DNA of 17,928 bases from Succinatimonas sp. UBA7265 (GTDB lineage: Bacteria > Pseudomonadota > Gammaproteobacteria > Enterobacterales > Succinivibrionaceae), in the NCBI GenBank assembly GCA_002473165.1, contig DKSD01000086.1, positions 1 through 17,928 of the forward strand, written 5' to 3'. A model generated the notes under the pieces. That model worked only from the letters and a program-made list of their open reading frames with translations. It searched no databases and was not told the origin of the DNA. Position numbers and translations under genes: made by a program. Shown here piece by piece: positions 1-7,112 of the stretch; the first letter of the stretch is position 1, and each line of letters begins with the position of its first letter.

Positions 1-1
1 G

Positions 2-73
2 GAGTTCTTTGAGACCATGATTTTCTTGGTGTGCGGAAAACTGCCTCTGAGGGAAGTGGTCACTGAAGTCTAA
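2..73 (+). CDS. 3' end of a truncated open frame, possibly a transposase remnant
   Basis: An open frame enters from the window edge and ends at TAA (71-73). Its 23 residues include FETMIFLVCGKLPLREVV, whose hydrophobic spacing resembles the helix-turn-helix segment in the middle of ISL3-family transposases (a pattern like FERLVLELAREMSVRAVA). An ISL3 enzyme would continue for more than 200 residues after this point, so if the resemblance is real the gene is broken by the stop. A frame this short is often open by chance, so the call is weak. Confidence 0.22.
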   Translation, partial: EFFETMIFLVCGKLPLREVVTEV

Positions 74-130
74 AAAGGGAAAGAAAAGGGTCAGGCAAAA
101 TACCTAACCCACACTAAATAGCGAAAGGCC

Positions 131-155
131 TAAAAAAGGACGCCTTGCGGCGTCC
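131..155 (-). terminator. Rho-independent terminator of metQ
   Basis: Read on the minus strand, a perfect 7-bp stem (GGACGCC/GGCGTCC, 138-144 with 149-155) closes a GCAA tetraloop and is followed by six T (complement of 132-137). It lies 26 bases after the metQ stop codon. On the plus strand the same stem is followed, after a short gap, by a seven-T run at 163-169, so it might also stop transcription arriving from the left. Confidence 0.85.
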
Positions 156-181
156 CTGCGTGTTTTTTTCAGATCATTTCA

Positions 182-979
182 TCAAAACGCCGGAACGACG
201 GCGCCGTTGTACTTCTTATTGATGAAATCGGCGACTTCCTTGGAGTTTAAGACCTTGGCCAGGGCTTTGACACCGGCTTTCTGAGCGCTCTCCTCAGTGC
301 CGACCAGCACGTTGACGTAAGGGGAATCCTTATCCTCAATGAAGATGGCGTCTTTTATAGGGTTTAAGCCCGCGCCGATGGCGTAGTTCGTGTTGATGAC
401 GGCAGCGTCGACATCACCTAAGGCGCGCGGAGTCTGGGCGGCCTCAAGCTCTTTGAACTGAAGGTTCTTAGGGTTGTCCTTGATGTCAAGCGGAGTGGAA
501 GTGATGCTCTTGGGATCGGTGAGCGTGATCAGGCCGGCCTTCTGGAGCAGGAGCAGCGCGCGGCCGCCGTTGGTCGGATCGTTAGGGATGGCCACGGTGC
601 CGCCCTCTTTGATGTCGGCAGGGCTCTTGACGCTCTTGTCCTTGGAGTACAGGGCGATCGGCTCGATATGCACGCCGGTGATCACCTTGAGGCTCAGGTT
701 GTGCTCCTTGTTGAAGGACTCAAGGTACGGGATGTGCTGGAAGTAGTTGGTGTCGAGCTGGCCGTCAGAGGTGGCGAGGTTAGGCTGCACGTAATCGTTG
801 AACTCGACGATCTTCAGGTCAACACCCTCTTTGGCAAGCAGCGGCTTGACGAACTCGAGGATCTCGGCGTGCGGCACCGGGGTCGCGCCGACGCTGACAG
901 TCTCATTGGCTGAGGCGTTTAACGAAAAAGCGGCGGCGCCAAAAGCCAGGGCGGCGGCGAAAACTGATAAATTCTTCAT
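182..979 (-). CDS. metQ: MetQ/NlpA-family D-methionine/L-methionine substrate-binding protein
   Basis: This is the periplasmic methionine receptor that feeds the MetNI transporter encoded next door. The 265 residues match the family length. Family segments are clear: the N-terminal strand GATPVPHAEILEFV (31-44), DTNYFQH (76-82), PNDPTNGGR (132-140) and INTNYA (195-200). Residues 1-24 form a signal peptide with a type I cleavage site after ASA. There is no lipobox and the whole protein contains no cysteine, so unlike E. coli MetQ it cannot be a lipid-anchored protein. The ATG has a GGAG seven bases upstream (minus strand). The gene is transcribed apart from metNI, because a terminator lies between them, and it has its own long leader. 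A related amino-acid specificity cannot be excluded, but the metNI neighbours favour methionine. Confidence 0.93.
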   Translation of the reverse strand: MKNLSVFAAALAFGAAAFSLNASANETVSVGATPVPHAEILEFVKPLLAKEGVDLKIVEFNDYVQPNLATSDGQLDTNYFQHIPYLESFNKEHNLSLKVITGVHIEPIALYSKDKSVKSPADIKEGGTVAIPNDPTNGGRALLLLQKAGLITLTDPKSITSTPLDIKDNPKNLQFKELEAAQTPRALGDVDAAVINTNYAIGAGLNPIKDAIFIEDKDSPYVNVLVGTEESAQKAGVKALAKVLNSKEVADFINKKYNGAVVPAF

Positions 980-1431
980 GATAAAGCTCCAATAACTTAT
1001 GAAAATTTAATTAAATAAAACTAAATGTAACTTGCAAAAACACTTGTTCCGCAGAAGAACACAAGTTTTGCAAATGAGAGTTTGCCCTTGCGGGCGGAAA
1101 AATGAGATCAGCGCATGCACATGGGCATGCACATGCAGAGGGAAAGGCAGGCAGAGGAAGCAGAGAGAACAAGAGCGGCAGAGAATACCTGCTCCTGTGA
1201 TTGGACTTTGAATAATCGCCTGGAAGTCATATCGCATCTCCGGGGTGCTGTGCCTTAAAAACGCTCTTTAACGCGTCTTCGTGTTTTTACGTTAGAACAG
1301 CTTTTTCCAAAATGGAATAGTTTTTTTGAAAAAAATTTTAAAAAAAGTGTTTTTTAAAAACAGTTAATTGTTATTTATAGTTTTTTGTTTGTCAGGTTTT
1401 TCAAACGGCCGCAACCGGGCCGCATACGGCC
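980..1431 (-). promoter_or_regulatory. Leader/promoter region of metQ without a convincing gene
   Basis: About 450 bases separate the metNI terminator from metQ. The region is uneven: a strongly AT-rich block with A/T tracts at about 1310-1400, then more mixed sequence nearer metQ. On the metQ strand a GCCC-GCAA-GGGC tetraloop hairpin lies at about 1083-1098. An imperfect stem around 1040-1070 (ACTTGT pairing with ACAAGT, with a small bulge) is followed by a T run. A possible promoter close to metQ is TTGCAA (about 1030-1035) followed 17 bases later by an AT-rich -10. I see no SAM riboswitch core and no tandem MetJ boxes (AGACGTCT). The single open frame here (1007-1237, minus) has a low-complexity product and no family look. 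Confidence 0.4.
1113..1136. repeat. 12-bp tandem repeat in the metQ leader
   Basis: GCATGCACATGG (1113-1124) is followed directly by GCATGCACATGC (1125-1136), 11 of 12 bases identical. Each unit begins with the palindrome GCATGC, so the pair can also fold back on itself. It lies about 135 bases upstream of the metQ start. Its function is unknown; it could be a protein-binding site or simple slippage. Confidence 0.6.
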
Positions 1432-1467
1432 AAAAAAATCCCCGCAAAGCGCCAATGCCGCGGGGAT
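1432..1467 (-). terminator. Rho-independent terminator of metNI
   Basis: On the minus strand an 8-bp stem ATCCCCGC/GCGGGGAT (1460-1467 with 1438-1445) closes a 14-base loop and runs into seven T (complement of 1432-1438). It begins 30 bases after the metI stop codon and separates metNI from metQ transcription. Confidence 0.88.
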
Positions 1468-1496
1468 CTCTTTGTTAGGCAGGAAAATAATCTCGT

Positions 1497-2186
1497 TCAG
1501 CGATGATCAACGCGGCGCGCGATCGTATCGCCGATGAGCTGGGCTATCTGCACCATGATGATCAGGATCACCACGGTCGCGAGCATGATCCCGGCCTGGA
1601 AGCGCATGTAGCCGTAGCGGATGGCGATATCTCCAAGCCCGCCGCCGCCGATGGTGCCGGCCATGGCCGAGGCGCCGATGATCACGATAAGCGTCAGCGT
1701 GAAGTTCTGCACCAGCTCCGGCATGGCCTCAGGCAGCAGCACTCTTGAGATGATCTTCCAAGGCGGCGTGCCCATGGACTCGGCAGCCTCGATCAGGCCG
1801 TAGGGCACGGTTTTAAGCGAGGTCTCAACGAGCCTGCCCAAAAAAGGCACCGTCGACACCGTAAGCGGCACGATGGCCGCGGTTGTGCCGATCGACGTGC
1901 CCACGAGCATTTTGGTAAACGGGATGATCGCCACCATCAGGATGATAAACGGCACGGAGCGCAGCGCGTTGACGCAGGCGCCGAGCACGGCGTAAAAGCG
2001 CGGCGAATACCAGAAATACCCCTTGGATGTCACGAGCAGGATCACCCCGAGCGGCACGCCCAGGATGATGGAGATGAACGTCGCCAGCAGCACCATGTAC
2101 AGCGTGTCCGCCGTGCCCTGGGCCAGCAGCATGGTGATCTTGGACGCCGCAGGCGAGAGCCCCATGGATATCAAAAGATCAGTCAT
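1497..2186 (-). CDS. metI: MetI, methionine ABC transporter permease
   Basis: This is the inner-membrane channel subunit of the MetNIQ importer; two copies pair with two MetN subunits. The 229 residues are close to the E. coli length of 217. About five hydrophobic segments are visible, for example around 29-53, 64-90 and 200-219. The cytoplasmic coupling helix carries the EAA loop EAAESMGTPPWKIISRVLLPEA (residues 133-154). TIGGGGLGDIAIRYGYMRF near the C-terminus is typical of MetI. The start overlaps the end of metN by eight bases (ATGACTGA), which indicates translational coupling in one metNI operon that ends at the terminator at 1432-1467. Confidence 0.95.
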   Translation of the reverse strand: MTDLLISMGLSPAASKITMLLAQGTADTLYMVLLATFISIILGVPLGVILLVTSKGYFWYSPRFYAVLGACVNALRSVPFIILMVAIIPFTKMLVGTSIGTTAAIVPLTVSTVPFLGRLVETSLKTVPYGLIEAAESMGTPPWKIISRVLLPEAMPELVQNFTLTLIVIIGASAMAGTIGGGGLGDIAIRYGYMRFQAGIMLATVVILIIMVQIAQLIGDTIARRVDHR

Positions 2187-3243
2187 GGTTCTGCCCTCCT
2201 TTGGCCGCGTAGCCTAACACCGTGACTCTGAAGACCTTCTCCTGAAGCATTTTCAGGGCGTTTTCGATCACCTCGGGGGCGCCGGCAAGCTCCACGACGA
2301 GGTTGCCCAAAGGCTGCCCCTGGATGTGGTTGATGGCGCCGCCTAAGATGCTGATCCGCGCCCGGCTTCGCTCGGCGACCTCCACGATCACCGGATCGTT
2401 GGCCTTCTCGCCCAAAAACAACAGTTCCAGGGCCAGCGCGTCGCCCTCCTCAGGCTTTTCATGCACCTTAAGGTGCTCGAGCAGATCCTGCACGTCGCGG
2501 CGCACCGCGGCCGAGACCAGGCGTTTGGTGAGATCCTGTTTAGGCGTTGAGAAGATCTCAAGCGTCGAGCCAAGCTCGGAGATCAAGCCGCCGTCGAGCA
2601 CGGCCACGCGATCACAGCATTCTTTGATGACCTCCATCTGGTGGGTGATGATCACGATCGTCAGCCCGAGCTTTTTGCGCAGCGAGGTAAGCAGCCTGAG
2701 GATCGAAGCCGTCGTCTTGGGATCAAGCGCCGAGGTGGCCTCATCGCACAAAAGGATCTTCGGATCAGTCGCCAGCGCCCTGGCGATGCCCACACGCTGC
2801 TTTTGCCCGCCGGAAAGCTCCGAGGGGTAAACGTCGGCTTTGTCCTCAAGGCCTACGAGCTTTAAGAGCTCGAGCACCCGCTCGCGCACTTTGCTTTTAT
2901 CCGCGTGCCTCTCAAGCAGCAGCGGGAAGGCCACGTTGCCGGAAACCGTCTGGGAGGAGAGCAGGTTGAACTGCTGGAAGATCATGCCGATGCGGCGGCG
3001 CTCGGCGCGCAGCTGCGCGTCGTTTAAAGAGGTAAGCTCCGTGCCGTTTACTTCGACCGAGCCCTCCGTGGGGCGTTCGAGCATGTTGATGATGCGGATG
3101 AGCGTGGATTTTCCGGCTCCGGAGAGCCCGATCACGCCGAAGATCTCGCCGTCGCGGATCTCGAGATCTATGCCCTTGAGCGCCTGCACCTGGCGGCCGC
3201 TGTCTAAGACATAGGTCTTATGGATGTTGTGTAGTCTGATCAT
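2179..3243 (-). CDS. metN: MetN, methionine ABC transporter ATP-binding protein
   Basis: This is the ATPase that drives methionine import through MetI. From the ATG at 3243 it has 354 residues (E. coli MetN has 343). Nucleotide-binding motifs are complete: Walker A GLSGAGKST (39-47), Q-loop glutamine 90, signature LSGGQ (143-147), Walker B ILLCDE (163-168) and H-loop H201. The C-terminal roughly 90 residues, ending near VFRVTVLGYA, form the NIL/ACT-like regulatory domain through which cytoplasmic methionine inhibits transport in the family. I chose ATG 3243 over the in-frame GTG at 3270: homology begins at MIRLHNIHKTY, and a GGAGG sits 10 bases before this ATG. It is the first gene of the metNI operon. 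Confidence 0.95.
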   Translation of the reverse strand: MIRLHNIHKTYVLDSGRQVQALKGIDLEIRDGEIFGVIGLSGAGKSTLIRIINMLERPTEGSVEVNGTELTSLNDAQLRAERRRIGMIFQQFNLLSSQTVSGNVAFPLLLERHADKSKVRERVLELLKLVGLEDKADVYPSELSGGQKQRVGIARALATDPKILLCDEATSALDPKTTASILRLLTSLRKKLGLTIVIITHQMEVIKECCDRVAVLDGGLISELGSTLEIFSTPKQDLTKRLVSAAVRRDVQDLLEHLKVHEKPEEGDALALELLFLGEKANDPVIVEVAERSRARISILGGAINHIQGQPLGNLVVELAGAPEVIENALKMLQEKVFRVTVLGYAAKGGQNHD

Positions 3244-3394
3244 TAGGCTTAAGCCTCCGATTGCTGACACTTAGCATAGCACCACAGCGCCTCCTTTCCG
3301 ATCAGGGCGCGCCTCCCCGGGGCGCCGAGGGCCGCGCCTCCATGCCCTCTTTATAAATGTTATAGTTAGCAAAGTTATTGCAGTCGGAGCAGCC
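3244..3394. promoter_or_regulatory. Divergent promoter region between metN and the CobS-like gene
   Basis: These 151 bases separate two divergent genes. A GC-rich stretch with nested GGCGC/GCGCC inverted repeats (about 3306-3337) lies next to a short AT-rich segment (3349-3382) that contains TTTATA and TATAGT. The AT-rich part is the likely site of promoters in both directions, but no pair of hexamers with proper spacing is convincing. The Shine-Dalgarno sites are GGAGG for metN and CGGAG (six bases before the ATG) for the gene at 3395. No MetJ-box pair was recognised. Confidence 0.4.
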
Positions 3395-5140
3395 ATGGGC
3401 AAGTTCACGGATTTCTTAAACAGCGGCAGGCACGGACGCCGCAGCGAAGGAGAGCTTTATCCGGAGCGCAGCGCTCCGCGCTTTGATCCCGCTCAGGCAT
3501 CCCCGCAATTTGGCTCGGCGGCGCAGCAGCCTCCGCAGGCTTACGAAAGCGCCGCGCCGCAGCCTGAGGCTCCGGCGCCCTCAGAGGCGCCGGACGCCCC
3601 TGCGGAAAAATACCCTGAGAGCGCGGCGGCGCCTTTTGCCCGGCAGGAGAGCGGACAGCCTCAGGCGGCAGAGCCGCCGCTCCAGGCTGCGCCCGAAAGC
3701 GCTAAACCTGAACCTCAGGCGCCGCAGAGAACGGTTCATCAGGCCGATCTCTTCGATGAGCCCGAGGATGATGACGGCCCTCATTATTTTGCCCCGGGCG
3801 AGCCGCTCACCAGGCCTCAGAAGCCCGCTCGTCCCGCCGCTGCCCCTCAGGCGCCGGCGCCCGCTCCCGCTGAAGCTCCGCAGACTGAGGCGCCTGCCGC
3901 CGTAACCCGGGTGCAGGTGCCCGCGCAGGGCGCGCCGCAGCCTGCAGCTCCCCGGCCATCCCCGCAGACGCAGAGCACTCCCGGGTTTAACCATATCCGT
4001 GTCAGCGGTGCGGCGGCCCCGCGTTTTTTGGATGAGATCTCACAGTTCGAACGCGAACACCCGCAGCCGCGCCCTGCCGCCACCGCCCCGAGCAGCCTGT
4101 TTGCCAATGTCAGAGCCGAACGCGCCAAGGCTCAGGAGAACGCCGGGCCTGACGACGGGCCGCATTATGTGATAGGTCCCAAACAAAGGCCCGAGAGCGC
4201 CCCTGAGGCCCCGCAGTTTACGCAGCCGCAGGCCCCAAACCCGGAGACTGAACCCGCGTTTGCCTCTCCCCTGCCGCCAGGCGGCGTGTTTGTAAAACAG
4301 GAAACGCCGCAGCCTGAACCGCAGCCTCAAAAAAGCGAGCCTCAGGCGGCGCCGCGCGCTCCCCGCAAAGCCGCGGCAGGCGGCGAGAGCTCTGTTATGA
4401 AGGCTGTGCTGTTTGTCAGGCAGTTTGCCGCCTCGTTTTTCACCCACACAAACCTCGGGGTGATCTTCCCGGGCGTCGGGGCCTCACTGGGTCCCTGCTA
4501 CCCAAGCTCCATGCCGTTTCCCTATTTTGCCGCAGGCTTCATCGCCGCCCTGCCGGCGCTGCTGCTCTCGCGCGATTTGCAGATTTCCTCCTTGCTGTGC
4601 AGTTCCCTGGCGGTGCTCATCTATTTCCTGACCGTCGGCATCTCTGGCTTTCGCGGACTCTCGAGGTTCTGTTCGGCGCTCTCGAACACCCGCACCGATC
4701 ACATCTTCTCCTCAGCCTCGCTCACGCTTTACATACTGCTGTTCGCGGCCGTTTACGAAAACCTGACGGCCATGATCGTCTCCGGGCCGCAGTTCTGTCT
4801 GACCCTCGGCGCTTTGAGCATGCTGAGCGCGCTCTCAGGCTGTTCGCTGGCTGTAGGCTCGGATCCTGATCCGGTGGACTCCTACGGCACGATGACGCTG
4901 CCGGGGCTGGCATTCTGCACCATAGCAGCCTGCGCCGTGTGCTTCCTCGTTTTCCCGCCATTGGCCGCGGTCTCGTTTTTGGGCGTGGCGCTCTTTTTAA
5001 GGCTCGTGACCGGCTGGTTTATGAACACTCACGGGATCTTCGCCTCGCGCCAGGCGGTCAACGCGCTGCAGCTTCTGGTGATGGCGGTGCTCATGGTCTA
5101 CCTCATCGCCGCCGCCGACTTAAAGCTCATCGCTTTCTAA
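3395..5140 (+). CDS. Pro/Ala-rich protein with a degenerate CobS-like membrane domain
   Basis: The function is unknown. Residues 1-335 are low-complexity Pro/Ala/Gln/Glu sequence, probably disordered and cytoplasmic, with a motif DDGPHY occurring twice (126-131 and 253-258). Residues about 336-575 form a membrane domain whose order of elements follows CobS, adenosylcobinamide-GDP ribazoletransferase. KAVLFVRQF matches the CobS start, FPYFAAGFIAALPALL (375-390) matches FPLIGLLLG, FLTVGISGFRGLSRFCSAL (411-429) matches MTGGFHLDGLADTCDGV, and LRLVTGWFMNTHG (535-547) matches the last cytoplasmic loop. The acidic Mg-binding residues of DGLAD are R420 and R424, and the RDSRxG segment is SSASLT (439-444), so synthase activity is unlikely. 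CobS proteins have about 250 residues and lack such an N-terminus. No other B12 genes are nearby. A strong terminator follows, so it is probably monocistronic. Confidence 0.6.
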   Translation: MGKFTDFLNSGRHGRRSEGELYPERSAPRFDPAQASPQFGSAAQQPPQAYESAAPQPEAPAPSEAPDAPAEKYPESAAAPFARQESGQPQAAEPPLQAAPESAKPEPQAPQRTVHQADLFDEPEDDDGPHYFAPGEPLTRPQKPARPAAAPQAPAPAPAEAPQTEAPAAVTRVQVPAQGAPQPAAPRPSPQTQSTPGFNHIRVSGAAAPRFLDEISQFEREHPQPRPAATAPSSLFANVRAERAKAQENAGPDDGPHYVIGPKQRPESAPEAPQFTQPQAPNPETEPAFASPLPPGGVFVKQETPQPEPQPQKSEPQAAPRAPRKAAAGGESSVMKAVLFVRQFAASFFTHTNLGVIFPGVGASLGPCYPSSMPFPYFAAGFIAALPALLLSRDLQISSLLCSSLAVLIYFLTVGISGFRGLSRFCSALSNTRTDHIFSSASLTLYILLFAAVYENLTAMIVSGPQFCLTLGALSMLSALSGCSLAVGSDPDPVDSYGTMTLPGLAFCTIAACAVCFLVFPPLAAVSFLGVALFLRLVTGWFMNTHGIFASRQAVNALQLLVMAVLMVYLIAAADLKLIAF

Positions 5141-5145
5141 GATAA

Positions 5146-5189
5146 GAAAAAGCCGGCCGGGGATCAGCGCTGCTCCCCGGCCGGTTTTT
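5146..5189. terminator. Bidirectional Rho-independent terminator
   Basis: A perfect 11-bp GC-rich stem, CCGGCCGGGGA (5153-5163) with TCCCCGGCCGG (5174-5184), has A-rich sequence before it (5147-5151) and five T after it (5185-5189). It therefore works in both directions. It lies between the converging ends of the CobS-like gene (stop 5140) and nth (stop 5211). Confidence 0.92.
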
Positions 5190-5210
5190 ATGTCCGGATT
5201 TAATGCCCGC

Positions 5211-5924
5211 TCAGGATTTTTGCTTTACGGGCAGCGGATGCCTGCACAGCTCTTTTAGCGGGCACTGCGGGCATTTGGGCGCGCGCGCCGTGCAGACAAA
5301 GCGCCCGTGGAAGAGCAGGCGGTGGTGAGCCTCCTGCAAAAACTCCGCGGGGATTAAGTCAGGCAGCGCCTGCTCGACCTCGCGGGCGTTTTTCAGCGGG
5401 CACAGCCCGGTGCGGCAGCACACCCTGAACACATGCGTGTCCACCGCCACCGTCGGATGCCCGAAGCCCACATTGAGCACGACGTTCGCCGTTTTTGTCC
5501 CCACGCCCGGCAGCGCCGTCAGCGCCTTGAAATCATCAGGCACCCTGCCTGAGTGCTTATCGCAGAGGATCTTTGAGAGCGCGCACAGGGACTTTGATTT
5601 GGCCCGCCACAGCCCGAGCTTCTTTATAAAAGGCGCGATCCCCTCCTGCCCCAAGGCCGCCATGGCCTGAGGATCCGGGGCGGCTTTAAACAGCGCGGGT
5701 GTCACGGTGTTCACCGCCGCGTCCGTCGTCTGCGCCGACAGCACGACGGCGCACAGCAGCTCAAAGACGTTTTTGAACACCAAAGCCGGCCTGGGATTGG
5801 GGAATTCGGCGCTCAGGGCCAGCATTAAAGCGCGGATCTCGCCGGGCCTTAACTCCGTTGAGATTTTTTTGCGGCCGGACTGAGCGTCCTTTGCGCTATC
5901 ATATGTTGCCGTCTTAATGTTCAC
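5211..5924 (-). CDS. nth: Endonuclease III (Nth), DNA glycosylase/AP lyase
   Basis: Nth removes oxidised pyrimidines from DNA in base-excision repair and cuts the strand by beta-elimination. The helix-hairpin-helix with catalytic lysine is LPGVGTKTA (138-146, K144), the catalytic aspartate is D162 in VDTHVFRVC, and the C-terminal [4Fe-4S] ligands are C211, C218, C221 and C227 (spacing C-x6-C-x2-C-x5-C). The protein has 237 residues against 211 in E. coli; the extra part is a Lys-rich N-terminus of about 22 residues. The chosen start is a GTG (5922-5924) without a visible Shine-Dalgarno site, so the true start may lie downstream, for example ATG at residue 34, although that would cut into the conserved region. 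It is back to back with rsxA, 32 bases apart; in E. coli and Vibrio nth follows rsxE in the same direction. Confidence 0.94.
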   Translation of the reverse strand: MNIKTATYDSAKDAQSGRKKISTELRPGEIRALMLALSAEFPNPRPALVFKNVFELLCAVVLSAQTTDAAVNTVTPALFKAAPDPQAMAALGQEGIAPFIKKLGLWRAKSKSLCALSKILCDKHSGRVPDDFKALTALPGVGTKTANVVLNVGFGHPTVAVDTHVFRVCCRTGLCPLKNAREVEQALPDLIPAEFLQEAHHRLLFHGRFVCTARAPKCPQCPLKELCRHPLPVKQKS

Positions 5925-5933
5925 AGAAATACT
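5906..5933 (+). promoter_or_regulatory. Candidate rsx operon promoter
   Basis: TTGCCG (5906-5911) and AATACT (5928-5933) are separated by 16 bases, each matching four of six consensus positions. The site overlaps the start of nth on the other strand, which is expected because only 32 bases separate nth and rsxA. A weak call by eye. Confidence 0.25.
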
Positions 5934-5956
5934 GAAAAAAGCTTAAAAAAACGCAA

Positions 5957-6541
5957 ATGCACTACCTGATCTTGTTTTTCGGCGCAGTGATTGTCAATAA
6001 CTTCGTGCTCGTCAGGTTTTTAGGCCTCTGCCCGTTCATCGGGGTCTCAAGCCAGTTAAAAGCCGCGGCCGGCATGGGCTTTGCCACGACATTTGTGCTC
6101 GTGCTCACCGCCGTGTGCTGCTACATGGCCAACACCTGGGCGCTCGTGCCTTTGGGCTTAGGCTCGCTGGACCTCATAGCCGACATCCTGATCATCGCCA
6201 TGGTCGTGCAGGGAGTGGAGCTTTTGATCAGGACTTTCTCCTACGGCCTGTACAACGCCCTGGGCATTTACCTGCCGCTCATCACCACAAACTGCATCGT
6301 CTTAGGCCTCGTGCTCATCAATCAAAGCGCCGGCCATGATTTCTACGAGTCCGCCGTTTACGCTCTGGGCGCGGGGCTGGGCTTTACGCTCGTGCTCGTG
6401 CTCTTTGCCGCCATCCGCGAGCGCCTTGCGATCTCCGACGTGCCTGAACCTTTCCGCGGCACGGCCATCGCGCTCATCACCGCCGGCCTCATGTCCATGG
6501 CTTTCATGGCCTTCCAGGGATTCCCCGGGAGCGCGGCATGA
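5957..6541 (+). CDS. rsxA: RsxA/RnfA, integral membrane subunit of the Rsx electron-transfer complex
   Basis: RsxA is one of two homologous membrane subunits (with RsxE) of the Rnf-type complex that moves electrons between ferredoxin and NADH while translocating ions; in E. coli the complex reduces SoxR. The 194 residues and about six membrane helices fit the family exactly. The two cysteines that ligate the intramembrane iron-sulfur cluster are C25 in FLGLCPF and C113 in LITTNC. LFAAIRERLAISDVPEPFRG and the C-terminal AIALITAGLMSMAFM are family hallmarks. It is the first gene of the operon. Its ATG is preceded by AT-rich sequence without a clear Shine-Dalgarno site. It overlaps rsxB by four bases (ATGA). 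Confidence 0.96.
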   Translation: MHYLILFFGAVIVNNFVLVRFLGLCPFIGVSSQLKAAAGMGFATTFVLVLTAVCCYMANTWALVPLGLGSLDLIADILIIAMVVQGVELLIRTFSYGLYNALGIYLPLITTNCIVLGLVLINQSAGHDFYESAVYALGAGLGFTLVLVLFAAIRERLAISDVPEPFRGTAIALITAGLMSMAFMAFQGFPGSAA

Positions 6542-7107
6542 GTCACAGCGTCACCGTTTTCCTTATGGGCGCGGCGGCGCTGCTGCTTGCCTTCGGCTTT
6601 GTCATCTCGCTGGCAAATTCCTACAGCGCAAAACACAGCTCGGGCGAGCTTAAGCGCGTCACGAAACTGCTGCCGGGCATGAACTGCGGCCAGTGCGGGT
6701 TCCCCGGCTGCGAGGCTTACGCCAAATCGCTGCTCTCAGGCTCCGGCGACATCACGCTCTGCCGCCCCGGCGGGCCGGATCTCGTGGAGACCCTGTCAGG
6801 GGCTTTGGGCGTGCCGGCGCAGCGCGGCGAGGATTACGACGAGCAGCTGCTGGCCCCAAGGCAGGTGGCCTTCATTCACCCTTCAGGCTGCAACGGCTGC
6901 GCCAAATGCGTCCGCGCCTGCAAGGCCGACGCCATAGAAGGCGCGCCCAAACAGCCCCACAGCGTGCGCCCTGAGTGGTGCATCGGCTGCGGCGACTGCG
7001 TGAAAGCCTGCCCTGAGGAGTGCATAGAGATGGTGCGCGAAGCGCCCTCGGTGCGCCGCTTCAACTGGGAGATCAAGTCTGTGCAGATCGCGCCGGGCAG
7101 GAGATAG
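6538..7107 (+). CDS. rsxB: RsxB/RnfB, iron-sulfur electron-transfer subunit
   Basis: RsxB is the ferredoxin-facing subunit, anchored by one N-terminal helix (about residues 4-27) with its clusters in the cytoplasm. A first cluster domain follows with C-x2-C-x4-C (CGQCGFPGC, from residue 50) and a fourth cysteine in ITLC. Then come two ferredoxin-like clusters: CNGCAKCVRAC and CIGCGDCVKACP. The first ferredoxin motif ends in C-Lys instead of the usual C-Pro. The length of 189 residues is normal (E. coli 192). The start overlaps the rsxA stop (ATGA), and rsxC begins five bases after its stop, so the three are translationally coupled. Confidence 0.95.
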   Translation: MSHSVTVFLMGAAALLLAFGFVISLANSYSAKHSSGELKRVTKLLPGMNCGQCGFPGCEAYAKSLLSGSGDITLCRPGGPDLVETLSGALGVPAQRGEDYDEQLLAPRQVAFIHPSGCNGCAKCVRACKADAIEGAPKQPHSVRPEWCIGCGDCVKACPEECIEMVREAPSVRRFNWEIKSVQIAPGRR

Positions 7108-7112
7108 TCAGC

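Noticed and set aside
1007..1237. 76-codon minus-strand open frame in the metQ leader
   Set aside because: Its product is a Cys/His/Leu-rich string covering the tandem repeat, with no ribosome site or family resemblance.
980..1431. SAM riboswitch or MetJ operator upstream of metQ
   Set aside because: No SAM-I/II core sequence and no tandem AGACGTCT-like boxes could be found by eye.
3244..3270. GTG start for metN at 3270
   Set aside because: The GGAGG ribosome site lies between it and ATG 3243, where family homology begins.
7020..7112. Upstream start for rsxC inside rsxB
   Set aside because: ATG 7113 has a good AGGAGA site and matches the N-terminus of the family.
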